Source: Chloroflexi bacterium AL-N1 (lineage in GTDB: Bacteria; Chloroflexota; Chloroflexia; Chloroflexales; Roseiflexaceae). Taken from it: DNA of 64,000 nt. Below the pieces are notes generated by a model. It did not search any database, was not told where the DNA came from, and saw nothing but the letters and a program-made list of their open reading frames with translations. Shown here in pieces: positions 8,968 through 20,340 of the stretch. Location of the stretch: contig WYDT01000006.1 in NCBI GenBank assembly GCA_013122435.1, forward strand, positions 1 to 64,000, given 5' to 3'. The position numbers were made by a program, and so were the translations under genes. The stretch's first letter is position 1. Every line of letters begins with the position of its first letter.

Positions 8968-10179
8968 ATGTCGAAACTTAGCAAAGTTGCTCTTTTTACC
9001 AATGAATACCCACCTAACGTGTATGGTGGCGCCGGTGTCCACGTCGAATACCTGAGCCGCGAACTTGCCCGCTTAGTGCCTGTCGAGGTGCGCTGCTTTG
9101 GTGATCAAAGCATTCAGACAGATAATCTGCATGTTAAAGGCTATCAGGGTTGGGAAGAGATGAAGCACAACACCGACCCGCGTTTCAGTGGCGCACTCGA
9201 TGCGTTTTCACGCAGCCTCGCCATGGCCAAAGACAACTTCGATGCCGATATAGTTCACTGTCACACATGGTACACCGACATTGCTGGCTTTCTGGCCAAG
9301 AAGTTGTGGGATGTGCCACTCGTACTGTCAATCCATTCGTTGGAGCCGCTCCGACCATGGAAAGTGGAGCAACTGGGCGCAGGATATCATCTAAGCACAT
9401 GGATGGAAAAAACAGCAATCGAAGACGCAGATGCCATTATCGCCGTTTCGGAAGAGACCCGTAATGATGTGTTGCAGTTCTTCTCGGTGGCGCCAGAGAA
9501 GATCCATGTCATTCATAACGGCATCGATCTTGACCAGTACCGCAACACACCAGATGCCGACCTGCTCCGACGGCGCGGGGTCGATCCAGAACGACCGTTT
9601 GTGTTATTTGTCGGACGCATTACCCGTCAGAAGGGCATTATCCACCTTGTGCACGCCATCTCACATATCGATCCATCATTACAGGTGGTCTTGTTAGCAG
9701 GTGCACCCGATACAAAAGAGATCGGTGAGGAAATGACCAGCGGTGTCCAGGCTGTCAGTGCACAACGCGATGGAGTCATCTGGATACAGGAGATGTTGCC
9801 ACGCGATGAGGTAATCAAGTTCTATTCCAGCGCGGCGGTGTTCTGTTGCCCCTCGGTATATGAACCCTTTGGTATTATCAACCTTGAGGCCATGGCCTGC
9901 GAAACAGCAGTGGTCGCCTCGGCTATCGGCGGCATTCCTGAGGTGGTTGTGCCTGGCGAAACCGGTCGTCTGGTCGATCTCCCACTCAAGGAAGGCACCT
10001 TCGATCCAGTCGATCCTGAGCATTTCGCCCGAGCCCTTGCCACCCAGATCAACGAAGTCGCGCTCGATCCACAGCTACGTGAGATGTATGGCCGCAATGG
10101 CCGCAAACGCGTTGAGGCGCACTTTAGCTGGACCGCCATCGCCCACAAAACCGTTGAACTCTACCAATCACTTGTGTGA
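8968..10179 (+). CDS. glgM: Glycogen synthase / maltose-1-phosphate synthase, Corynebacterium type (GT4)
   Basis: 403 residues, GT-B fold. KVALFTNEYPPNVYGGAGVHVEYL is the synthase N-terminus, where the lysine-rich start and YGGAGVH loop bind ADP-glucose; the C-terminal domain has FVGRITRQKG and the E-x7-E motif YEPFGIINLEAMA. This is the actinobacterial/Chloroflexi GlgA-GlgM type, known in mycobacteria to make alpha-maltose-1-phosphate or elongate glucans. An upstream in-frame ATG at 8911 exists, but ATG 8968 has AGCGGAGGA nine bases before it and begins the conserved sequence, so it is chosen. It follows the amylase, separated by 277 bp, and ends at a hairpin terminator shared with the convergent membrane gene. 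Confidence 0.88.
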   Translation: MSKLSKVALFTNEYPPNVYGGAGVHVEYLSRELARLVPVEVRCFGDQSIQTDNLHVKGYQGWEEMKHNTDPRFSGALDAFSRSLAMAKDNFDADIVHCHTWYTDIAGFLAKKLWDVPLVLSIHSLEPLRPWKVEQLGAGYHLSTWMEKTAIEDADAIIAVSEETRNDVLQFFSVAPEKIHVIHNGIDLDQYRNTPDADLLRRRGVDPERPFVLFVGRITRQKGIIHLVHAISHIDPSLQVVLLAGAPDTKEIGEEMTSGVQAVSAQRDGVIWIQEMLPRDEVIKFYSSAAVFCCPSVYEPFGIINLEAMACETAVVASAIGGIPEVVVPGETGRLVDLPLKEGTFDPVDPEHFARALATQINEVALDPQLREMYGRNGRKRVEAHFSWTAIAHKTVELYQSLV

Positions 10180-10192
10180 CGTTGTTTTACCA

Positions 10193-10231
10193 CAAAGACC
10201 TCGGGGAAAACCATACGCCTCGAGGTCTTTG
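10193..10231. terminator. Bidirectional hairpin terminator
   Basis: CAAAGACCTCG and CGAGGTCTTTG form a perfect 11-bp stem with a 17-base loop between the stops of glgM and the convergent membrane gene. The TTTG and CAAA ends give a short U-run in each direction. Confidence 0.7.
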
Positions 10232-10241
10232 CTGAGAAATG

Positions 10242-11272
10242 TTACGACGCAGATGGCTCATCCATAGGCCGCCGACGCTTGAAAGTCAACAGACGTGCAA
10301 TCCCAATCAAAAGAGCGATAATGCCTGCCAACACAAGCACTAATGCGTATTCGATCAGCGGAACACGGATAATCTCATCAAGATTTTCCCACCCCCGGAT
10401 GCCGTTGTAGACCAGCAAAACCGAGCCAATGTAGACACCACCGATGACCCAGCGCACCGCACGTGACAGCCCTAGGCCATGCATCTGTGTGATGACAAAA
10501 ATGCCAAAGAACCCAAAAAAGAACATCGGCCAGAAGCCGGACATACCATACTGCATATACGCGACCATCGTGCCATGGACAAGCACAAGCAGCTCTTGCG
10601 TAACCATCCACCAGCGATTCACATGAATCCGGGTGAAGAACAGACTCCCTTGCAGCAACAAAAGGAACGTGTAGAGGAAACCGATCAGATGGCCGCTGGT
10701 GCTCTCCATCGGATGAAACCAGAACGTGTAGATGATGGCCCATGAGAAGACGTACCCGTGATATTTACGGGCCATCTGGATAATATCTTTCCAGATCCGC
10801 AAGGGCTTCCCAAAGAACATCCCACGGCGTTTGTTTTCCATCAAGAGAACCCACACGAGCAACAGGATCACCGAGCCCTGTGATGTAAAGATCGAGGTAT
10901 CCTGCGCCAGGCCATCGTACCAGATGTGTGTTTGCACAAAGTGGAAGAGAATAAAGACGACATTGATACTCAAAGCCGCGATATTGACGGCGTGCAGGCC
11001 AGAGGTATACCGTTTCACATGCTTTTGAGCATAGAAAATGGTCCCCATATAGCGACCTGATGGAGGATGTAACCACCCCACGACGTGGCTCGCGTCCAGA
11101 ATGTTGGCTCAGGTAGCTGCCAGTAGTACCACGATGGACCCAGATCCGGAAGCAGTCGCACATCAGTCAGAAACCGACCGGCCCACCAGATCACCGCAGT
11201 GAAGAGAAAACTAAACAGGATGCCGCCCCAGAGGACCGCAACATCAGTTCGTTCAAGTGAGGAAGAACGCAT
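10242..11272 (-). pseudogene. Polytopic membrane protein of unknown function, broken by a frameshift
   Basis: Two overlapping minus-strand frames make one protein. The first (11272-11015, strong AAGGAG site before ATG) encodes one membrane helix and ends ...YILHQVAIWG then drifts into PFSMLKSM. The second (to 10242) begins in poor sequence and becomes good at TIFYAQKHVKRYTSGLH. Adding one G to the G4 run at 11043-11046 (C4 on the plus strand) joins them as ...HQVAIWGTIFYAQK..., giving about 343 residues with seven or so membrane helices, conserved-looking histidines (LHAVN, FHFVQTH, WFHPMES) and a charged C-terminus. I do not recognise the family. Either a real one-base deletion or a homopolymer error. 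It is alone in its transcription unit. Confidence 0.7.
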
Positions 11273-11509
11273 AAGATCTCCTTCGGAAACGCAATTAGCT
11301 TGCAGGTAAATACTCTATATTAAGAGCTCTTAGACTGATACAGAAACACATATCGCAGAATAATGAACGTTCACATGCCATAGACCAACGCAACATCGCC
11401 AGAGTATGAGCCTCTTTTACCGTTTATACGAACATATTTCATCGTTAAGATCTATGGTATAGTGACAGTTGTGAAATCTTTACCTAAGTGACTCGATCAA
11501 TGTACATTC

Positions 11510-12373
11510 ATGACACAATCTCGTAGAAACACACGTATGGTTATACAGATGGTAGGGTCTCTGGTGGGCTTGCTACTCATACTTTATATTGCCTACTGCG
11601 CTTTTCTGTTTGTGATCCAACGACAACTGCTGTTTCCCCGCCACCACCTTCCCAACGCCATAAGTACCGTTGGACAACCGCCAGACCTGGAGCAAATCTG
11701 GGTGGTGACAGAGTATGGTCGGGTCGAAGCGTGGTTTCTTCCACCACCAAACAGTGCTGCTGGGGTTCCTGCACCGACGATCATCTATGGCCACGGCAAC
11801 GCCGAACTGATCGATGTGTGGCCCCAACGCTTTCAGGAATTGACCAGCCTCGGCATCGGGGTGTTGCTGGTGGAGTTCCCCGGCTATGGTCGCTCAGAAG
11901 GTTCGCCCTCGGAATCAAGCATTACAGCCACATTTATCGCCGCTTATGACTTGCTCGTGGCGCGCGAAGAGGTCGATCCATCGCGAATTGTGTTGTTTGG
12001 TCGCTCAATGGGTGGTGGCGCCATCGCCGCACTCGCAGCACAACGCCCATCTGCGGCTATGATTCTGCACTCGACCTATACTGATGTTCCGTCGTTGACC
12101 TCCCGCATGTATGTCCCATCTTTCCTCGTCCTCGACCGTTTCGACAACCGTTCGGTCATCGAGTCCTATCCTGGCCCCATTCTGATCATGCATGGCACAC
12201 AAGACGAAGTTATCCCCTACGAACATGGTGTAGAACTGCATCGTGTTGCCCAAAACGCCAACCTCCTCACCTACGACTGTGGCCACAACAACTGCCCGCC
12301 CGATGACACCATCAAATGGAACGAAATACGGTTGTTTCTGGCCAGTGCAGGCATCTTGACACCCCCGGAATAG
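11510..12373 (+). CDS. Membrane-anchored alpha/beta hydrolase (BEM46/ABHD13-like)
   Basis: 287 residues with one N-terminal membrane helix (residues 10-34, VGLLLILYIAYCAFLFV) followed by RQLLFPR, the usual start of the BEM46/YfhR-like serine hydrolases. The catalytic triad is visible: nucleophile in GRSMGGG, aspartate in MHGTQDEVIP and histidine in DCGHNNCP. The oxyanion loop is YGHGNAE. The hydrolase domain probably faces the outer side. Natural substrates of this family are unclear. It is divergent from the frameshifted membrane gene; a TATAGT hexamer near 11458 may be its -10. The convergent gene at 12375 ends one base away. Confidence 0.85.
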   Translation: MTQSRRNTRMVIQMVGSLVGLLLILYIAYCAFLFVIQRQLLFPRHHLPNAISTVGQPPDLEQIWVVTEYGRVEAWFLPPPNSAAGVPAPTIIYGHGNAELIDVWPQRFQELTSLGIGVLLVEFPGYGRSEGSPSESSITATFIAAYDLLVAREEVDPSRIVLFGRSMGGGAIAALAAQRPSAAMILHSTYTDVPSLTSRMYVPSFLVLDRFDNRSVIESYPGPILIMHGTQDEVIPYEHGVELHRVAQNANLLTYDCGHNNCPPDDTIKWNEIRLFLASAGILTPPE

Positions 12374-12374
12374 C

Positions 12375-12830
12375 TCAATCTTGCAGCATCACCAACGCGG
12401 CCATTATGAGTAGCAGAACACTACGACCCGTCCAGACAAGCGTACGCCACCAATTTGACGTCACCAATCCGGTGATAGACGCCATACGATCAGCATCGGA
12501 AGCTAGTGCAAGCTGGCCATGATAGGGAATTTGCATAAAGAATGTCGTGCCCCAGATAACCGCGAGGAGTACGATAGCCAGCCAGACCAGCCAGAATGGA
12601 ACAGCGGCAGGCTTGAGAAAGGGCAAGATACCAGTGGTGGTGGCTTCTATCAACATCGGTAGCAGCACCACCGCCGCCATCCGCTGTTGATACGCCTGAT
12701 GGTAGGCGGCAAAAGCGTCGGTACCAACCTGAGCAAAGAGCGGGTAGTGTGCGAGTTGCACCATCCAGATAACACCCGTCATGTAGAGCGTTGCGGCCAG
12801 ATACGCGAGCAGATTCAACACAATTACCAT
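12375..12830 (-). CDS. Uncharacterised four-helix membrane protein
   Basis: 151 residues with four predicted membrane helices (about residues 3-25, 50-70, 78-98 and 130-150). The signature WMVQLAHYPLF after helix one and FMQIPYHGQL after helix three, each with a histidine in the membrane border, recalls the DUF1772/anthrone-oxygenase-like small membrane proteins, but I am not certain of the family. The start is ATG 12830, six bases after GAAGGA; ATG 12833 and a TTG at 12848 are less well placed. It is convergent with the hydrolase, with a one-base gap, and monocistronic. Confidence 0.7.
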   Translation of the reverse strand: MVIVLNLLAYLAATLYMTGVIWMVQLAHYPLFAQVGTDAFAAYHQAYQQRMAAVVLLPMLIEATTTGILPFLKPAAVPFWLVWLAIVLLAVIWGTTFFMQIPYHGQLALASDADRMASITGLVTSNWWRTLVWTGRSVLLLIMAALVMLQD

Positions 12831-12980
12831 CATGCTTCCTTCGCACAAAAATAAGATACGCTAAAGATCTCAACATTACGTGTATGGATTGTCATCCCAT
12901 TCTGACAACATATGTATTGACGCTGGAGATCTTAGACGATACGATTCAGATACAGTGCTGACACATATAGGAGTTTACAC

Positions 12981-14636
12981 ATGAAGAGGGTGTCCCCCCC
13001 CCAAATAGCTATACCACTTGCAGGATCATTTGCGCTCTTGTTGCTTGGTAGCATCATCGGGCTTTGGGCATCCTACGATCCACGTCTCAGCATACTGTGG
13101 GTACTCTGGTTTATCATCGGTATGGCACTCTACACAGGCATCGTGGTGGGGGTGCAAAAGCCAGCGCATCTGGTACACATCGCCACGATTATCACGCTTG
13201 TTGCGGCATGTGGCGGTCTTATGCTGGCGATCAACTATCGACATTTGAACTTCGACCCCAAGTTTGCCTTTGTTACACAACTTGGCCATATAAGCAGTAC
13301 CCCATTTCCTAAGCTCGTCACCACACACATCGACGCCAATGCAGCAGCAAGTTTCCTCGAAGGGCCACTCATCCTCGCCGTGGGTCTTGTCTTAGCCACC
13401 CACGGACGATGGCGCATCTTGTGGGGGCTGTGCGTATGTATTATCGCCTACGGGGTCCTCCTCACCGCTTCACGTGGCGCGTGGGTGGCGTTAGGTGGTG
13501 GCACCATGCTAGGAGTGCTCACCCTCTTGCGTACACCAGCGTACTGGCAGCGCACACGTTTCTGGTTGTTAGGACTCACAGGCGTGGGGCTGCTTGCGAT
13601 CATACTATCGCTGATCATCTTACCTGATGCGTGGCAGCGGGCCTATGACGCGGTAACGTATCGCGCTGCCGACCGACTCATACTCTATCGTAACAGCATG
13701 TTTCTCGCGCTCGATTTTCCACTGATCGGCATCGGCCCTGGCGCGACCTTTGGGCAAGTGTATGCTCAATTTCAATTGCTCATCCTCCACCCATTCGTTG
13801 GCTATGCTCACAATCTGTTGCTCAACATCTGGCTTTCACAGGGACTTCCAGGGATTGTTGGATTCGCTGGTTTGCTTTTTATGTCAACACGATTAGTTAT
13901 GAGTCGTTTGGTGAACGCAAGCGACCACACCACCCATGTACTTGGCTGGAGCGCTGCGGTCAGTTGTACCGTGGTGGTGCTTCACGGCCTGACCGATTCA
14001 CCTCAGTATGACACGGCCTGGGCCACACTACTCATCAGTTTTGCTCTGTTTGGCACCATGATCGCTGCTACCCGCGTAGCCGACAGCCGACCGCTGGATT
14101 GGCCACGCCCAGCCAAACCATGGCTTATTACAGCAGCGGTTGGGTTCAGCGGAATCCTGATTGTTGGCTACCCTACCATTGTGGGGCTGACCAGCGCCAA
14201 CATCGCTGCGGTAGCGCAAGCAAAAGCCTTGCTCAACCCAGAGTTGTCGGACATTCAGCGGCAGGAATTGTATGACAACGCCATCAGTTGGACAGAACGA
14301 GGTCTACGCATCGCACCAGAGTCGATTCTCTTACAAAAACGGCGCGGTTCGCTTGCTCTACAGCAAGATGATTTTACGACGGCCATACAACACCTTGAAC
14401 CCGTACATCAACGCATACCAGATGATCAGGCTACTCGAAAGGCTCTGGGATATGCCTACATCTGGGACGGACAGATCGAAGCAGGCGTACAAACCTTGGC
14501 AAAGCTTGATCGCCTCACTGAGATTCACAGCGAACTAGAAGTGTGGCCCGTTGCATGGGAGGAACGTGGGCGACCCGATCTCGCCGATCAGAGCCAACAG
14601 GCAGCAGCATTGCTGGTTGCACAAAGTGGCCAGTAA
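12981..14636 (+). CDS. O-antigen ligase/polymerase-like membrane protein with C-terminal TPR region
   Basis: 551 residues. About ten membrane helices occupy residues 10-405. The ligase/polymerase core (Wzy_C type) is seen as LLTASRGAWVAL, the periplasmic loop AADRLILYRNSMFLALDFPLIGIGPG and the histidine of VGYAHNLLLNIWLSQGLPG. Residues of about 430-545 are soluble and contain TPR-like helix pairs (DNAISWTERGLRIAP, GYAYIWDGQIEAGVQ). Such proteins polymerise lipid-linked glycans or transfer them to an acceptor on the outer membrane face. Codons 5-8 include a run of nine C residues, separately listed. TAGGAG precedes the ATG. Partner genes for a complete polysaccharide pathway are not in the window. 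Confidence 0.85.
   Translation: MKRVSPPQIAIPLAGSFALLLLGSIIGLWASYDPRLSILWVLWFIIGMALYTGIVVGVQKPAHLVHIATIITLVAACGGLMLAINYRHLNFDPKFAFVTQLGHISSTPFPKLVTTHIDANAAASFLEGPLILAVGLVLATHGRWRILWGLCVCIIAYGVLLTASRGAWVALGGGTMLGVLTLLRTPAYWQRTRFWLLGLTGVGLLAIILSLIILPDAWQRAYDAVTYRAADRLILYRNSMFLALDFPLIGIGPGATFGQVYAQFQLLILHPFVGYAHNLLLNIWLSQGLPGIVGFAGLLFMSTRLVMSRLVNASDHTTHVLGWSAAVSCTVVVLHGLTDSPQYDTAWATLLISFALFGTMIAATRVADSRPLDWPRPAKPWLITAAVGFSGILIVGYPTIVGLTSANIAAVAQAKALLNPELSDIQRQELYDNAISWTERGLRIAPESILLQKRRGSLALQQDDFTTAIQHLEPVHQRIPDDQATRKALGYAYIWDGQIEAGVQTLAKLDRLTEIHSELEVWPVAWEERGRPDLADQSQQAAALLVAQSGQ
12994..13002 (+). repeat. C9 homopolymer inside the first codons
   Basis: Nine C residues cover the end of codon 5 to the start of codon 8 of the O-antigen ligase-like gene. 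A change of one base would destroy the frame at once. Tracts of this size in surface-glycan genes are a classical setting for slipped-strand phase variation. Confidence 0.6.
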
Positions 14637-14716
14637 CACGATGGTTGTAACACATATCGAGTGTCGTGCGTATAGATTATGGCTTCAATCAATAGGTATC
14701 GAATGCGAAGGATCAT

Positions 14717-15391
14717 ATGACCACATTTCAAGACCTGCTGAGTCAACACATTGCCTCATCGTTACTCAAACAACAAGCTTTGGGAGACTTTCTGGGTAAC
14801 CATAACTGGGGCGTTGATATTACGGCTGGGACAGTAGACTTTGGCAAAGGGTGCGTGTATCCCATCCAGATCATCGGCACCGAATCAGACATCAACGGAA
14901 CATGGCTGTGGGGATGGGCCAATGATGCAAGTGGTATTCCACCACAACTGCTGACCTGTGCAAATACGCTGCGGGAATTGGGAGAGGAGCAACAGATCGA
15001 TATATTAAGCCAGGCGCAACTCCAATTGGGGGAAATAGATGGTCACTTACTGACGATAGTCGCGAGTGGTGTATGTAACGCTGATGCGTATTATCGAGGC
15101 CCCTATGATGGTGGTGCGGTCTTCTTTCTGATAAAGCAGTCGCCGTTAGCAGAACAGGCACCAACTTCACCCATAACGCTGATCAATATGATATCGTCAG
15201 TCATTTCGCAATTTTCTGTGCAACACCGATTGATGGTACAGGCATTTCTGCAACAACAGGGCTACCAACTTACCGAGAGTCTCACAGAGGTTATTGCATT
15301 ATCTCCTTCAGGCCACACGATTACGATTACATTCGATGATATGGGCAGAATAAGTAATATGAAGACATCAACAGGGGTTGAGCGCACATAA
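14717..15391 (+). CDS. DUF6882-like protein of unknown function
   Basis: 224 residues, soluble, no signal peptide. The motif GTWLWGWAN in the middle and the preceding ...ESDINGTWL pattern is typical of the family I know as DUF6882, small proteins found in many bacteria, often with toxin-immunity or uncharacterised loci; no function is established to my knowledge. GGAVFFLI and the terminal ITITFDDMGRI strand look like a beta-rich C-terminal portion. GAAGGA lies about six bases before the ATG. It follows the O-antigen ligase-like gene by 80 bp and may share its transcript. Confidence 0.65.
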   Translation: MTTFQDLLSQHIASSLLKQQALGDFLGNHNWGVDITAGTVDFGKGCVYPIQIIGTESDINGTWLWGWANDASGIPPQLLTCANTLRELGEEQQIDILSQAQLQLGEIDGHLLTIVASGVCNADAYYRGPYDGGAVFFLIKQSPLAEQAPTSPITLINMISSVISQFSVQHRLMVQAFLQQQGYQLTESLTEVIALSPSGHTITITFDDMGRISNMKTSTGVERT

Positions 15392-15610
15392 CCGTTATGT
15401 GAAATGACTAAGAGGCAATGTTTCCCAGTGCACCAAAGAGACCAATGACGTATTGGGCATTTTATGGTACCCTAACACCCGAAATGTACTGTTCATTTAG
15501 TAGCTTGTCGAGCAGATAGCGACAATCAATCGGCACAGTTTGTGCCATAAGTAGTTGTTAATCGACAAACTACGTACTGAAAGCATGAGCACTTAGTACT
15601 AGAGGGAAAC

Positions 15611-16795
15611 ATGCCACTCAAAATTGCAGTCTTTACCGAAACGTTTCTGCCCAAGATCGACGGCATCGTCTCGATTCTCTGTCTGATGCTCCAACATCTC
15701 AATGCCAAGGGACACCAAGTGGTCCTGTTTGGTCCTCCCGGTGGGCCAGATGAGTATGCAGGAGCAGAGATTGTTGGTGTTGGCGGACCACGACTGCCTT
15801 TCTATCCTGAAATACGCATCAATATTCCGCGCCGTCGCCGGGTGTGGAATCGTATACAAGCATTTGATCCAGATCTTGTTCATATCGTTAATCCATTCTT
15901 TCTCGGACCATTTGGCCTTTCTTACGCACAACGGCTTCAGGTTCCCATTGTCGCTTCATATCACACAAACATCCCTAAATACGTCCATCACTATCACGGT
16001 GGTGGGTTTATTGAACCCATTGTCTGGTCATACCTCCGCGCGATTCACAACCAGGCACATCTCAATTTATGTCCATCATCGGCAACACTCCAGGATCTGC
16101 GCGATCATGGGTTTTATCGCGTCCGCTGGTGGAGACGCGGCATCGACACCCAGCATTTCAGCCCTGGACCACGTAACGAAGAGTTACGCATGCGGCTGAC
16201 AGATGGCAATCCTAACGATTTTTTGGTGCTCTATGTTGGCCGACTTTCGCCAGAAAAACGGCTCGAAATGATGCGCGACGCCATCTTTCAGCAGCCGGGA
16301 GTGCGGTTAGTCATGATTGGTGATGGACCGAGCGCCGCTTCGTTGAAACAGTACTACCAGGGAACGCCCACGGTTTTTGCAGGCTACATGCGTGGGCAGG
16401 AATTAATAGATGCCTATCGTTCAGCGGATGCTTTCCTGTTCCCATCAACAACCGAAACCTTTGGCTTAGTTGCACTCGAAGCGATGGCCTGTCGTATGCC
16501 GGTTATCGCTGTACGCGCCGGGGGTGTCGTCGATATCGTAACAGAGGGGGTCAATGGATTGTACTTCGATCCAGAACAACCAAAACAAATCGGAGGGCTT
16601 ATTCAGCGCTTACGAGATAACCCTGAATTACGTAATGAAATGGCAGAAAACGGACTGATCCATGCACGAAGTCGTTCCTGGCAAGCCACCATGGATCAAC
16701 TCATCGATTACTACTATCTCGCTATGCGCTTGAGTCGTTTCAGCCAGGGACCCCAACCACGCCGCCGTACGACCGGAGTCGAGGGGAACATGTAA
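15611..16795 (+). CDS. sqdX: Sulfoquinovosyl diacylglycerol synthase (SqdX-like), GT4
   Basis: 394-residue GT-B glycosyltransferase that would transfer sulfoquinovose from UDP-sulfoquinovose to diacylglycerol at the membrane, completing SQDG. It opens IAVFTETFLPKIDGIV, contains ASYHTNIPKYVHHY, CPSSAT and RRGIDTQHFSP, and in the donor domain LYVGRLSPEKR, MIGDGPS and TETFGLVALEAMA. Assignment as SqdX rather than a general diglucosyl transferase rests on its position next to the convergent sqdB and on the SqdX-like N-terminus. The start ATG 15611 has AGAGGGA a few bases upstream. Its paralogue is the gene at 4979-6124. Confidence 0.8.
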   Translation: MPLKIAVFTETFLPKIDGIVSILCLMLQHLNAKGHQVVLFGPPGGPDEYAGAEIVGVGGPRLPFYPEIRINIPRRRRVWNRIQAFDPDLVHIVNPFFLGPFGLSYAQRLQVPIVASYHTNIPKYVHHYHGGGFIEPIVWSYLRAIHNQAHLNLCPSSATLQDLRDHGFYRVRWWRRGIDTQHFSPGPRNEELRMRLTDGNPNDFLVLYVGRLSPEKRLEMMRDAIFQQPGVRLVMIGDGPSAASLKQYYQGTPTVFAGYMRGQELIDAYRSADAFLFPSTTETFGLVALEAMACRMPVIAVRAGGVVDIVTEGVNGLYFDPEQPKQIGGLIQRLRDNPELRNEMAENGLIHARSRSWQATMDQLIDYYYLAMRLSRFSQGPQPRRRTTGVEGNM

Positions 16796-16847
16796 ATCGG
16801 CGGTGGACACAGCCGATCGTACATACGCTTACCCACATATCAATAAA

Positions 16848-16880
16848 AAACAAGGGGACGGTTTTGACGTTCCCTTGTTT
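16848..16880. terminator. Bidirectional terminator between sqdX and sqdB
   Basis: AAACAAGGGGACG and CGTTCCCTTGTTT form a 13-base stem with one mismatch and a 7-base loop; A-rich on the left and TTGTTT on the right give U-runs both ways. It sits between convergent genes. Confidence 0.75.
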
Positions 16881-16904
16881 GATTGCTACAACGTTGTTGA
16901 CGGA

Positions 16905-18490
<1,586 letters not shown>

Positions 18491-20290
18491 ATGACTTCGT
18501 CTACGCCTGTCCTCGACGACCACATGTCAGAACAAGTAGCCCTAAACAATATAATCAAATGGAACCTGCTCTTAGCACTTGTGTATGGTCTTATCCAAGC
18601 GATCGGATTTATATATTTGAAGAGTCCATCACTGCCTTTGGGCAGCATTACTGCCTTTGGATACAGCATGCTGTTACTGGTAGCCCAAAAGAAGGTGCAA
18701 CACAAACATATTAATGACGCCAGTAGTTTGATTAGTTTTGGGCTCCTGGTTATCAGCATCATAGTGGTAGTTGTGCACCAAGATGCGCTACCGATTGCTT
18801 TTTTATTACCGTTATTTGCTGTTGCCATGTCGCTGCCGTTTCTGGGGCAACGTAGGTGGCGCTATCTTACGCTTAGTGCATGGGGTGTCATCGTCATAAG
18901 TGCTACTCTCCCATTACTTGTACCTATGACACTTGAGATGTTTTTAGTCCAACTTCGCATCGCTGTAGGCGTTGTTGTTATGGGAACCATCATCTTACAA
19001 CTGCTCTGGTATTACCGATCACGGATGACTAACCTACTTAACGAAGTCCATGCAAACAAAGCGCGCCTCGAAGTACAAGTGCAAGAGCGCACGGCCAAAC
19101 TCCGCGAGCGTGAAGCATACTACCGAACTATTGTAGAAATGACCTCAGATTATGTGTACCATGGCACAATTGCATCTGATGGCACATGGCAGCTTGAATG
19201 GATAACAGATGGATTCTGCCATATGATAGGACGTACCGGAAAGTCTAATAATCATACTTGGGAAACATTAGTTGAGGAAAACGATTTTGTATTAATACAA
19301 GACCATTTTGCACAGGTGCGGGATGGACAAGCACATAAAGTGGACTTCCGTGTGAGAAAAAAAGATGATAGCATCGTGTGGCTGCGGATGTACACACGTC
19401 CCGATACACATTCCTCACAAAACACATCAGTAAGCCACTTCTTGGGGGCGGCTCAGGATATTACGATGTACAAAGCGGATGAAGAAAAGCGCTTCAAACT
19501 TGAGCATCGATTGATGGAGATGCAAAATCTGGAAAGCCTCGCACGGATGGCCGGTGGCATGGCCCACGATTTCAATAATCTGTTAACAGCTATTCTGGGC
19601 AACATCATGTTGGCCAAACGACAACTCCCTTCAAACTTACAAGTGATAGCCGATCTGACAGCTGCAGAAGAGGCGTCGCAACGTGCGGCCAGTCTGGTCC
19701 AACAGATGTTGGCCTTTTCTGGACGAGGCAAACAGCTGGTGCAAACGGTAGATTTTAATATCCTGATAGAAGATCTCGCTTTAATTATACATTCGTCTGT
19801 ACCAAAGACCACTATAGTAGACACACAGCTTGCTGAACATGCGTTGATGGTCAAAGCGGATATTGCACAGCTCCGGCAACTGGTGCTGAATCTGGTCACC
19901 AATGCTGCCGAAGCTATTGGTGACCAGGAAAGAGGCACCATTCAGCTCACGACGGCATTGAGGCACTGCGACAGCACCTATCTTGCTGATACACATCCAC
20001 TCTCTGATTTACCCGCAGATAACTATATCGCATTTATGGTGATAGATGATGGAGAAGGCATGGATGAAGCTACGATGGATAGAATGTATGATCCCTTCTT
20101 TACCACCAGATTTATCGGTCGAGGATTAGGTCTGGCTGCAGTCTACGGCATTGTGCGCGGACATGGTGGCACCATAAAAACACGTAGTTCACCAGGCAAG
20201 GGGACACATATTACAGTATTGTTTCCTGTAGCAACTCCCGTAAAGGCAACACCCAAACAGATAGAAGATACCTCATCTGTTCATGCCTAA
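18491..20290 (+). CDS. Membrane sensor histidine kinase with PAS domain
   Basis: 599 residues. Five or six N-terminal membrane helices (about residues 22-165) with short loops form the input module, followed by a short coiled segment (ANKARLEVQVQERTAKL), a PAS domain (YYRTIVEMTSDYVYHG to the PAC-like VSHFLGAAQDIT), the H box ARMAGGMAHDFNNLL with phospho-acceptor H359, N box LVLNLVTNAAEA, and ATP-lid motifs DDGEGMD, DPFFTT and GRGLGLAAVYGIV. The type resembles NtrB-like kinases with HDFNN. No receiver domain and no adjacent response regulator, so the partner is elsewhere. Upstream in-frame ATG at 18365 is less likely than ATG 18491, which has GAGGG seven bases before it. Confidence 0.88.
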   Translation: MTSSTPVLDDHMSEQVALNNIIKWNLLLALVYGLIQAIGFIYLKSPSLPLGSITAFGYSMLLLVAQKKVQHKHINDASSLISFGLLVISIIVVVVHQDALPIAFLLPLFAVAMSLPFLGQRRWRYLTLSAWGVIVISATLPLLVPMTLEMFLVQLRIAVGVVVMGTIILQLLWYYRSRMTNLLNEVHANKARLEVQVQERTAKLREREAYYRTIVEMTSDYVYHGTIASDGTWQLEWITDGFCHMIGRTGKSNNHTWETLVEENDFVLIQDHFAQVRDGQAHKVDFRVRKKDDSIVWLRMYTRPDTHSSQNTSVSHFLGAAQDITMYKADEEKRFKLEHRLMEMQNLESLARMAGGMAHDFNNLLTAILGNIMLAKRQLPSNLQVIADLTAAEEASQRAASLVQQMLAFSGRGKQLVQTVDFNILIEDLALIIHSSVPKTTIVDTQLAEHALMVKADIAQLRQLVLNLVTNAAEAIGDQERGTIQLTTALRHCDSTYLADTHPLSDLPADNYIAFMVIDDGEGMDEATMDRMYDPFFTTRFIGRGLGLAAVYGIVRGHGGTIKTRSSPGKGTHITVLFPVATPVKATPKQIEDTSSVHA

Positions 20291-20302
20291 CAATAAAGTT
20301 CT

Positions 20303-20334
20303 AAAGGCCACCAATGAATCCTTAGTGGCCTTTT
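20303..20334. terminator. Terminator between convergent kinase and dehydrogenase
   Basis: AAAGGCCAC and GTGGCCTTTT form a 9-bp stem with a 13-base loop, running into TTTT on the plus strand; the AAA at the other end serves the minus strand. Confidence 0.75.
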
Positions 20335-20340
20335 GGACAC

